47,691 nucleotides of DNA. It comes from Nocardiopsis suaedae (lineage in GTDB: Bacteria; Actinomycetota; Actinomycetes; Streptosporangiales; Streptosporangiaceae). The stretch lies in the NCBI RefSeq assembly GCF_027706745.1, contig NZ_JAQFWP010000056.1, positions 1-47,691 of the forward strand, in the 5' to 3' direction. The notes beneath the pieces are model-generated. The model was given only the letters and a program-made list of their open reading frames with translations. It searched no databases and had not been told where the DNA came from. The translations under genes were made by a program, and so were the position numbers. Position 1 is the stretch's first letter. Each line of letters begins with the position of its first letter. Of the stretch, positions 19,211 to 25,869 are shown piece after piece.

Positions 19211-21439
19211 GTGGCCGTACTCAGCGCAGTCGTGTGCGTCGCGGGCACCGGGGACGAGCGTGACGACCCCCGGGAGTGCCTGCGCTCCATCGCCGGGCAG
19301 ACCCTCGGGGACGTGGAGACCCTCGTCGTCGAGGCCGACGGCGACGGGCCCGGGGCGGCGCGCAACGCCGGCGCCGCGCGCGCGACCGGCGAGTTCCTCG
19401 CCTTCGTCGACGCCGCCGACCGCCTGCCGCCCTACGCCTTCGGCGCCATGGTCAACGGCCTGCGCGCCTCCGGCTCCGACTTCGCCACGGCCGCACAGTG
19501 CGCCGCCGCGTCCCGCGTGCCCGAGGCGCCCGTCCTGGGCACCCACATCAGCGAGCGGCCCGAACTCCTCGGCGACCACTCCGCCACGGGGAAGGTGTGG
19601 CGCCGCGCCTTCTGGGAGTCCGAGGGGCTGGCCTTCCCCGAGCACACCGGGCGCGCCGCCGAGATGCGCCTGGTCGTCCCCGCGCACTTCGCCGCGGGGG
19701 CCGTCGACGTGCACACCGGGCGCTTCGCGCTGGGGCCCGACCCCGCCGCGGCGGCCGCCGGAGCCCCGCCCGAGGAGCTGTTCGCCGTCGTGCGGGCCAC
19801 GGCGGGCGCCGTCGCCGCCGCTGCGGGCGAGGCCGACCGGGGCGACTGGGACGCCCACGCGCTGACCGGGGTGCTCGCCGACGCGCTGCGGCGGGCCGCC
19901 GCCGAGGACGAGGGCGCCGGGCTGGGCGCCTTCGGCGAGGTCGCCAACTCCTACCTGGACACCGTGGACCCGCGGGTGCTGCGGCGGCTCCCGGTGCTCG
20001 ACCGCCTCGCCTGGTACCTGGTCCGCCGGCACATGCCCGACGAGCTGCAGCGGCTGCTCGCCTTCGCCCGCGAGGCCGGTCCCGAGGGCCTGCGCGCGCA
20101 CGCCTACGCGGTGCGCCACGGCACCCGCTGGTACGCCGACTACCCCTTCCACGACGACCCGCTGGCCGAGGTGCCGCAGGCCCTCTACCGGCTCGACTCC
20201 GAACTGGACATCGAACAGCGCGCCGAGGAGGCGCGCTGGGACGGGCCGCGGCTGGCCGTGCGCGGGCGGCTGCGCCTGGGGTTCCTGCCGCCGGACGGGC
20301 GGTTCCGCCAGTACCTGAGGGCCCGCGCGGTCAACCGCGGCACCGGGGCCAAGGCGCGCGTGCGCGTGTGGATCCGCCCCGCCAACGCCTTCGACGAGCC
20401 GCGCGGGGCCGTCGCCGCCCGCCGCGACTGGGGCGGGTACGAGCTGCGGCTGGACGCGCGCGACCTGACGGCCAACGGCACCTGGCGCCCGGGGGAGTGG
20501 AACGTCGACCTGTGGGCGGTCAACCGGGGGGTCACCCGCCGCGCGCGGCTGGCCGCGCCCGAGCACGGCGCGGCGTGCCGCCCGCCCGCCGCGGAGGTGG
20601 AGCCGGGGGTGTGGGTGCGCCCCGAATGGCGGCGCGACGGGCTGGTGCTCGTCGTCGACCCGCTGCGGGCGCGCATCGACGCCTGCGCGTTCGAGGACGG
20701 GCGGCTGGAGCTGTCCGGCCCCGTCGCCGCCGAGGTGCTGGACCGGACGCGGCTGCGCCTGACCCGGCGGCCCGGCGACGCGGCGCTGGACGTGCCGATG
20801 GAGCGGGACCGCGCCCAGGGGAGGTTCACCGCCAGGGTGCCGCTGGACGAGCTGACCGGGGGGTTCGCCGAGCGCAGCGCCGCACCGGGGGGACCGGAGT
20901 CGGCCGAGCTGTGGGACTGCGCCCTGGTGGTGGACGGCAGGGTGGAGGCCCGCGTCGCCCTGGAGGGGAACAAGGCCGAGGGCGCCGGGCAGGTGGGGCC
21001 GGACCGCGCGGTCGCGGTCGAGCACGATGGGCCCGGCTGGGCGGTGCTCCGGGCCGGGCTGACGGCGCCGGTGGTGGCCGGAGCCGAGTGGCGCGACGGC
21101 GAGCTGCGGCTGTCGGGGCCGTTCCCGGTCCGGGCGGCCGCCGCCGAGCTGGTGCTGACCGACGCGGCGACGGGCGCGTCCACCCGGGCCTCCGCGAGCG
21201 TGGACGGTGAGCACTTCTCCGCCGTGGTCCCCGCCGACCTGCCGGACGGCCGGCACCGGGCGGTGCTGGACCTCGCCCGCGACGACGGCTCCCGCGAACG
21301 CCGCCCCCTAGTGGTGGAGGGGGCGCTTCTCGATGAACTCCCCTTCGCGGGGTCGGCGGCGGGCGGCCGCCCGCTGTCCCTGGACGCGGATTCCCCGAGG
21401 GAACCGCTGCTGGTGGCGGGCCCGGACGCGATGCCGTAG
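19211..21439 (+). CDS. GT2-family glycosyltransferase-like protein, large
   Basis: Encodes 742 residues. Residues 1-110 look like a GT-A family 2 fold: LSAVVCVAGTGDERDD, CLRSIAGQTLGDVETLVVE, GAARNAGAARATGEFLAFVD and DAADRLPP in place of the usual DADD metal motif. GKVWRRAFWESEGLAFPE near 135 is the typical acceptor-side segment. The remaining 480 residues are beta-rich (GRLRLGFLPPDGRFRQYLRA, GGYELRLDARDLTANGTWRPGEWNVDLW) and recall accessory domains of teichoic-acid glycosyltransferases. A role in wall polymer glycosylation is therefore possible. There is no signal or membrane segment. GTG start, probably leaderless. The altered metal motif leaves activity open. Confidence 0.7.
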   Translation: MAVLSAVVCVAGTGDERDDPRECLRSIAGQTLGDVETLVVEADGDGPGAARNAGAARATGEFLAFVDAADRLPPYAFGAMVNGLRASGSDFATAAQCAAASRVPEAPVLGTHISERPELLGDHSATGKVWRRAFWESEGLAFPEHTGRAAEMRLVVPAHFAAGAVDVHTGRFALGPDPAAAAAGAPPEELFAVVRATAGAVAAAAGEADRGDWDAHALTGVLADALRRAAAEDEGAGLGAFGEVANSYLDTVDPRVLRRLPVLDRLAWYLVRRHMPDELQRLLAFAREAGPEGLRAHAYAVRHGTRWYADYPFHDDPLAEVPQALYRLDSELDIEQRAEEARWDGPRLAVRGRLRLGFLPPDGRFRQYLRARAVNRGTGAKARVRVWIRPANAFDEPRGAVAARRDWGGYELRLDARDLTANGTWRPGEWNVDLWAVNRGVTRRARLAAPEHGAACRPPAAEVEPGVWVRPEWRRDGLVLVVDPLRARIDACAFEDGRLELSGPVAAEVLDRTRLRLTRRPGDAALDVPMERDRAQGRFTARVPLDELTGGFAERSAAPGGPESAELWDCALVVDGRVEARVALEGNKAEGAGQVGPDRAVAVEHDGPGWAVLRAGLTAPVVAGAEWRDGELRLSGPFPVRAAAAELVLTDAATGASTRASASVDGEHFSAVVPADLPDGRHRAVLDLARDDGSRERRPLVVEGALLDELPFAGSAAGGRPLSLDADSPREPLLVAGPDAMP

Positions 21440-21630
21440 CGGTCGGAGCCGGGGAACCCGCTCCGCCCGTGCCGTCGCCGCCGACCTTCCGCCCCGCTCC
21501 TTGGGCGAGCCTTTGCCCGGCCGTGACCGTGTCGCGGTTCAGGGCGCCGGGGCTCGGGAGGAGGGTGGGACGCGACCGACCGGTGCTCCACCGGACTGAG
21601 CAGCATTCGCAGAAGGCGAGGCGAGCGGAG

Positions 21631-21930
21631 ATGACCGCGCTCGACCACCGCGTCCACGAGGGACACGGGCATTCCCACGGCCCCGACTGCGGGCACGTGG
21701 CCGTTCCCCACGGGGACCACACCGACTACGCGCACGACGGCCACCTGCACCGCGAACACGACGGGCACTATTGCGAGTGCGACCCCTCCGGCCACAGCGC
21801 CCACGGTGAGCACCCGCACGAGCACGGCCCCGGCTGCGGGCACGTGGCCGTGCCGCACGGGGACCACACCGACTACGTGCACGACGGCCACCGGCACGCC
21901 GCCCACGACGGCCACTGGGACGAGCACTAG
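21631..21930 (+). CDS. Small His-rich metal-binding protein
   Basis: Encodes 99 residues, with His roughly one in four. It contains two copies of a ~35-residue unit, each with CGHVAVPHGDHTDY followed by HDGH and a closing HDGH. Cys residues before the unit (PDCGH, PGCGH) and CEC in the middle add ligands. There is no signal peptide. Similar His-rich small proteins occur in many actinomycetes and are often annotated loosely as zinc transporter-associated; zinc or nickel storage or chaperoning is the plausible role. I see no Zur-type box upstream. The ATG follows a purine-rich GGCGAGGCGAGCGGAG stretch. A palindromic repeat begins right after the stop. Confidence 0.8.
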   Translation: MTALDHRVHEGHGHSHGPDCGHVAVPHGDHTDYAHDGHLHREHDGHYCECDPSGHSAHGEHPHEHGPGCGHVAVPHGDHTDYVHDGHRHAAHDGHWDEH

Positions 21931-21936
21931 GTCCTC

Positions 21937-22002
21937 GTCGATGATCTCGACGAAAGTGCTGTCATTCCGGCGGATTTGGCAACACTTTCGTCGAGACCAA
22001 CG
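21937..22002. repeat. Dispersed palindrome copy D (core type 2)
   Basis: The outer part GTCGATGATCTCG is shared with copy A, but the core differs: TCTCGACGAAAGTG (21945-21958) pairs perfectly with CACTTTCGTCGAGA (21983-21996), followed by CCAACG. It lies between the convergent His-rich and lipoprotein genes, where it could terminate both. Confidence 0.85.
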
Positions 22003-22022
22003 TCTCAGGCCGGCCAGTACAC

Positions 22023-22646
22023 CTAGCCCTCGACGGCCGTCGGCTCCTGGGTCCCGATGTCGATCTCGTGGCTCGCGTCGGGGCCGCTGAGGGTGACCCG
22101 GGTGCCGTCCAGCCGGTCGAAGACGGCGAGGTTCTCCTTCACCGGGACGGTCTGGCTGCCGTCGGAGGCCTCCTCGAAATCGTCGGCGACCAGGAGGGAC
22201 AGGCGCGGGGGGTCGCCCATGGCCGCGGACTCGGCCATGTAGATGCCGATCCCGGTGAGCGCCTCGGGGGCGTTGCAGGTGGCGGCCACGCCGCCGGAGT
22301 CCTCGACGTACACCAGGCACAGCCGCCCCTCGGTGCCGTCGACGTAGTAGTAGTCCCGGCCGTCCACGGTGCGCAGGTAGCGGGACGACTCGGTGTCGCC
22401 GATCCTCTGGCCGAGCGGCGTCGTGGCGATCGATTCCTCGGCCTCGGGGGGAAGCGCGTCGCCCTCGGCCGGAGGGCGCTCCTGCACGCTGAGCACGTCC
22501 GGCACCGCCGTGGGCGAGGGCCCCGCGGGCGGGGACTCCGCGGGTGAGGGGTCGGGCTTCGGCCCGGGCGCGCACGCCGCCGCGGCCACGAGGGCCGCGG
22601 CGGCGGCGGCGCGCGGGACGCGCCGGAAGGGGTGCCGGTCCGTCAT
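22023..22646 (-). CDS. Putative lipoprotein, unknown function
   Basis: Encodes 207 residues. The N-terminus has a basic head (MTDRHPFRR), an Ala/Val-rich hydrophobic run and a Cys at about residue 25 in AAAAC, a plausible lipobox, followed by a Pro/Ser-rich linker. The mature domain contains RIGDTESSRYLRTVDGRDYYYVDG, CLVYVEDSGGVAATCNAPEA (two Cys) and LSLLVADDFEEA. I do not recognise a family. Its ATG overlaps the stop of the upstream secreted-protein gene (ATGA), so the two are translated together and probably act together at the cell surface. Confidence 0.75.
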   Translation of the reverse strand: MTDRHPFRRVPRAAAAAALVAAAACAPGPKPDPSPAESPPAGPSPTAVPDVLSVQERPPAEGDALPPEAEESIATTPLGQRIGDTESSRYLRTVDGRDYYYVDGTEGRLCLVYVEDSGGVAATCNAPEALTGIGIYMAESAAMGDPPRLSLLVADDFEEASDGSQTVPVKENLAVFDRLDGTRVTLSGPDASHEIDIGTQEPTAVEG

Positions 22647-23080
22647 GTGGTCCGGACGTAGTCGCAGTGGGCCGAGGAGGTCCTCGACGAGGAGCGGTTC
22701 CAGCACAGGGCCCATGCGGACGTATCCGGGACGGTCTTGTAGACGTACCCTGTCCCGTTCACGACATGGAACTTCGATCCGTTGCTCTCCATGTAGATCC
22801 CGACGGGCAGGGAACCGCCCTCGTACATCTCGTTGTAGTGCTTCTTGGCGTTGCTGTAGTTGGTGTAGGCGGTGGCCGGCCGGACGGTGTCGCACCAGTA
22901 GCGCACGCGCGGCGAGCTGACCGAGCAGTTCGCCGCCTCGGCGTCCGAGGTCTGGGCCTGCGCCTCGTGCGTCTTCTGCGGGGCGGGGGCGGTGTCCTCG
23001 GCCCACGAGGGCGAGACGGCGGCGGCGGTGAGGGCCAGGGCGGACAGAAGCGTCGCGGTGAGACTCTTGGCTGACGGCAT
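22643..23080 (-). CDS. Small secreted protein, unknown function
   Basis: Encodes 145 residues. It has a classical Sec signal peptide (MPSAKSLTATLLSALALTAA, cleavage probably after SPSWA). The mature part has four Cys (NCSVSS, RYWCDT, ALCWNR, AHCDY) and conserved-looking phrases AYTNYSNAKKHYNEMYEGG and VGIYMESNGSKFHVVNGTGY; two disulfides are possible. No family recognised. AAAAGGA lies about 8 nt before the ATG. First gene of a two-gene operon with the lipoprotein. Confidence 0.8.
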   Translation of the reverse strand: MPSAKSLTATLLSALALTAAAVSPSWAEDTAPAPQKTHEAQAQTSDAEAANCSVSSPRVRYWCDTVRPATAYTNYSNAKKHYNEMYEGGSLPVGIYMESNGSKFHVVNGTGYVYKTVPDTSAWALCWNRSSSRTSSAHCDYVRTT

Positions 23081-23128
23081 GCAGGAAGTCCTTTTCCTGT
23101 GGGGGAGTCAGGGAGCTCTGCCTCGCCG

Positions 23129-23159
23129 AGAGTACGCCGGGCCGTACGGAGCGTGTCAA
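23129..23159 (-). promoter_or_regulatory. Promoter of secreted protein operon
   Basis: On the minus strand a perfect TTGACA (23159-23154) is followed after 18-19 bp by GTACTC/TACTCT. It sits about 50 nt before the ATG. The spacer is slightly long. Confidence 0.55.
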
Positions 23160-23169
23160 CGCGCGGAAC

Positions 23170-23190
23170 GGGGCCGCCGACGGCGGCCCC
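23170..23190. terminator. Hairpin between secreted protein and oxidoreductase genes
   Basis: GGGGCCGCC and GGCGGCCCC (9 bp) with a 3-nt loop. It lies downstream of the oxidoreductase stop on the minus strand, so it may end that transcript. There is no T-run. Confidence 0.55.
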
Positions 23191-23304
23191 GCGCCCTGCG
23201 GTACGGGCGGTGCCCGTGTGGTGGACATCGCACCATCAAGCCGGGCAATCCGGCCGCGTGGCCGCATGCGGACGCCGGGACCCGGGCCGGATGTGCAGCG
23301 CCGT

Positions 23305-23336
23305 TCAGATCCGCAGCGCCGCTCAGATCCGCAGTA
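23305..23336. repeat. 18-bp tandem repeat at oxidoreductase stop
   Basis: TCAGATCCGCAG occurs at 23305 and again at 23323, with a related copy before them. The repeat duplicates the last sense codons and stop codon (Leu-Arg-Ile-stop on the minus strand), a small slippage-type duplication. Confidence 0.7.
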
Positions 23337-24273
23337 CCGTCTTGCCCCGTGCGCCTCCTGAGCGCAGGCGGGTCAGGGCCGACGGGGCGTCCGCCAGGTC
23401 GGCCTCGTGGTCGATGCGCACCTGCAGCCGTCCCGCGTCGATCAGGTCGGCCAGGACCGCGAGCAGCCGCGCGCTGCCCCGGTTGCTGTAGTTGATCCCG
23501 GTGAGGCCCCGCTCGGCCAGGCCGCCCGTGTCCACCGCCCCCTGGGTGCTGGCCACCGTCCCGCCCGGGCGGTGCACCGCGGGGAGCAGCGACGCCACGC
23601 CCTCGGCGTCCTGCACCAGGTCGATCACCGTGTGCACGCCGTCGGGGCACAGCTCCAGCAGGCGCTCCACGATCGGCCCCCGGGTGTGGTCCAGCACCGC
23701 CGACGCGCCCAGGTGGCGCATCCACTCCTCGGCCTCGGCGCCCGCGGCGGTGGCGGCCACCGCCGCCCCGCGGTCCCGGGCGAACTGCACCACCGACTGG
23801 CCCACCCCGCCGGTGGCCCCCACCACCAGCACCTTCTGCCCGGCGTCCACCCCGGCCGCCTCCACCAGCCCGTAGGCGGTCATGGTGGCCGTGGGCACCG
23901 CCGCCGCCTGGGTGAACAGCATCCCGTCGGGCATCCGCGCGACCGCGTCCTCCTCGGTGGCCAGCGCGTACTCCGAATAGCTGCCCAGCCCCTGCGGCAG
24001 CCGCAGGAACTGGCCGTACACCCGGTCGCCCGGGCGGAAGGCGCTCACCCCGCCGCCGACGGAGTGCACCGTGCCCGCGCCGTCGCTGCCCAGGATCAGC
24101 GGGAAGGCGTGGTGCACCGCCCTGCGCAGCAGCCCCTCGGCCACCTTCCAGTCGAACGGGTTCACCCCGGCCGCGCGCAGGTGCACCAGGAACTCCCCCG
24201 GTCCCGGCACCGGCTCGGGCAGGTCCATCACTTCGGGTTCGGCGCCGAAATCGGCGACGGCGACGGCACGCAT
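23323..24273 (-). CDS. NADP-dependent MDR-family oxidoreductase
   Basis: Encodes 316 residues of the zinc-independent quinone oxidoreductase type. It has the GroES-like N-terminal domain (PGPGEFLVHLRAAGVNPFDW), the substrate loop GSDGAGTVHSVG, and a nucleotide-binding Rossmann motif VLVVGATGGVGQSVVQFA near 150. The catalytic zinc Cys and His of alcohol dehydrogenases are absent, as expected for this branch. The substrate is unknown. The ATG is preceded by GAGGGGGGA at good spacing; an upstream in-frame start at 24315 is weaker. It is divergent from hen1. Confidence 0.88.
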   Translation of the reverse strand: MRAVAVADFGAEPEVMDLPEPVPGPGEFLVHLRAAGVNPFDWKVAEGLLRRAVHHAFPLILGSDGAGTVHSVGGGVSAFRPGDRVYGQFLRLPQGLGSYSEYALATEEDAVARMPDGMLFTQAAAVPTATMTAYGLVEAAGVDAGQKVLVVGATGGVGQSVVQFARDRGAAVAATAAGAEAEEWMRHLGASAVLDHTRGPIVERLLELCPDGVHTVIDLVQDAEGVASLLPAVHRPGGTVASTQGAVDTGGLAERGLTGINYSNRGSARLLAVLADLIDAGRLQVRIDHEADLADAPSALTRLRSGGARGKTVLRI

Positions 24274-24462
24274 CGGACGGTCCCCCCTCGACCAGCACGC
24301 GTGAAAACGCGTCATGTGCCCCCTGACGTGGGAAATCGTCCCCGCGTCGGGCAGCGGCCAACCCTTCTGGGCCCCTTCGGGACCTCATTCGGCCAGGGAA
24401 AAGGCCCGGGGCCGGGAAAATTCGGTCGAAACCCCCGCCTGGCGTGGGCCACACTCGGACGC

Positions 24463-25869
24463 GTGCTTCTGACGATCACCGCCCGATTCCGGCCCGCCAC
24501 CGATCTGGGGTACCTGCTGCACAAGCACCCCGACCGGGTGCAGGAGTTCGCGCAGACCCACGGCACGGCCCACGTGTTCTACCCCGAGGCCGGCCCCGAC
24601 GCCTGCACGGCCGCCCTGCTGCTCGACGTCGACCCCGACCGGCTGCGCCGCGCCCGCACGCACGCGGCCTCGGCGTCCTTCGCGCTGGCCTCCTACGTCA
24701 ACGACCGGCCCTACGCGGCGTCGTCGCTGATGTCGGTCGCGATCGGCGACGTGTTCCGCACCGCCCTCCGGGGCCGCTGCGCCGCCCGTCCCGACCTGGC
24801 GGCCACCGCCCTCCCGCTCACCCTGTCGCTGCCCGCCGTGCCCTGCCGCGGCGGCCCCGACGAGGCGCGGGCGCTGTTCGAACCCCTGGGCTGGGAGGTG
24901 CGGGCCGACCCGGTCCCGCTCGACCCCGGACTGCCCGGCTGGGGCGACTCGCGCTACGTCTCCCTCACCCTCACCGGGGAGCGGCGCCTGTCCGACGCCC
25001 TGTCCCACCTGTACGTCCTGCTGCCGGTGATGGACGGCGCCAAGCACTACTGGGTGGCCGACGACGAGGTGGACAAGCTCGTCCGCAACGCCGGCGGCTG
25101 GCTGGCCGGGCACCCGGCGCGCCCCCGCATCACCTCCCGCTACCTGGCGCGCCGCCGCCGCCTCTACCGGCAGGCCTCCGCCCGCCTCGACGCCCTGGGC
25201 GCCCTGGAGGACCTGCCCGAGGAGCCGCAGAACGAGCGGCCCCCGGAGGAGGAGGCCCGCGAGCGCGAACCCACCCTGGCCGAGCGCCGCGCCGGGGCGG
25301 TGCTCAGCGCCCTCAAGGCCGAGGGCGCCCGCACCGTCCTCGACCTGGGCTGCGGCGCCGGGCAGCTGGTGCGCCGCCTGCTCGGCGACGCCGACGTCAC
25401 CCGCGTCACCGGGGCCGACCCGTCCGCGGACGCGATCGCCGCCGCCCACCGCCGCCTGCGCACGGCGCGCATGTCCGAGCGGGAGAGCGCCCGGCTGGAC
25501 CTGTTCTGCGGCTCCGCGGTCTACCGCGACCCGCGGTTCCGGGGCCACGACGCCGCCGTGCTGATGGAGGTCGTCGAGCACCTCGACCCGTGGCGGCTGC
25601 CCGCCCTGGAGCACGTGGTCTTCGGCGACGCCGCCCCCCGCACCGTCGTCGTCACCACGCCCAACGCCGAGTACAACGCCAACTACCCGGGACTGGGGGA
25701 CGGCCGGATGCGCCACCCCGACCACCGGTTCGAGTGGACCCGGGCCGAGTTCGCGGCCTGGGCCGAACGGGTCGCCGCCGCCCACGGCTACCGGGCGCGG
25801 CTGCTCCCGGTCGGCCCCGAGGACGCCGCGACCGGATCACCGACCCAGATGGGGGTGTTCACCCGATGA
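24463..25869 (+). CDS. hen1: RNA 3'-terminal ribose 2'-O-methyltransferase Hen1
   Basis: Encodes 468 residues. Bacterial Hen1 methylates the 2'-OH at a cleavage site in damaged RNA before sealing, so the repaired RNA cannot be recut there. Residues 1-240 are the bacterial N-terminal domain (LLTITARFRPATDLGYLLHK at the start, PVMDGAKHYWVADDEVDKL near 188), needed with Pnkp for ligation. An acidic linker follows. The methyltransferase core has VLDLGCGAGQLVRRLL near 292 and the Hen1 metal motif MEVVEH (Glu369, Glu372, His373), with a further His in RHPDHRFEW. GTG start preceded 7 nt upstream by a weak CACACT -10. The stop overlaps the Pnkp ATG (ATGA). Confidence 0.95.
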   Translation: MLLTITARFRPATDLGYLLHKHPDRVQEFAQTHGTAHVFYPEAGPDACTAALLLDVDPDRLRRARTHAASASFALASYVNDRPYAASSLMSVAIGDVFRTALRGRCAARPDLAATALPLTLSLPAVPCRGGPDEARALFEPLGWEVRADPVPLDPGLPGWGDSRYVSLTLTGERRLSDALSHLYVLLPVMDGAKHYWVADDEVDKLVRNAGGWLAGHPARPRITSRYLARRRRLYRQASARLDALGALEDLPEEPQNERPPEEEAREREPTLAERRAGAVLSALKAEGARTVLDLGCGAGQLVRRLLGDADVTRVTGADPSADAIAAAHRRLRTARMSERESARLDLFCGSAVYRDPRFRGHDAAVLMEVVEHLDPWRLPALEHVVFGDAAPRTVVVTTPNAEYNANYPGLGDGRMRHPDHRFEWTRAEFAAWAERVAAAHGYRARLLPVGPEDAATGSPTQMGVFTR

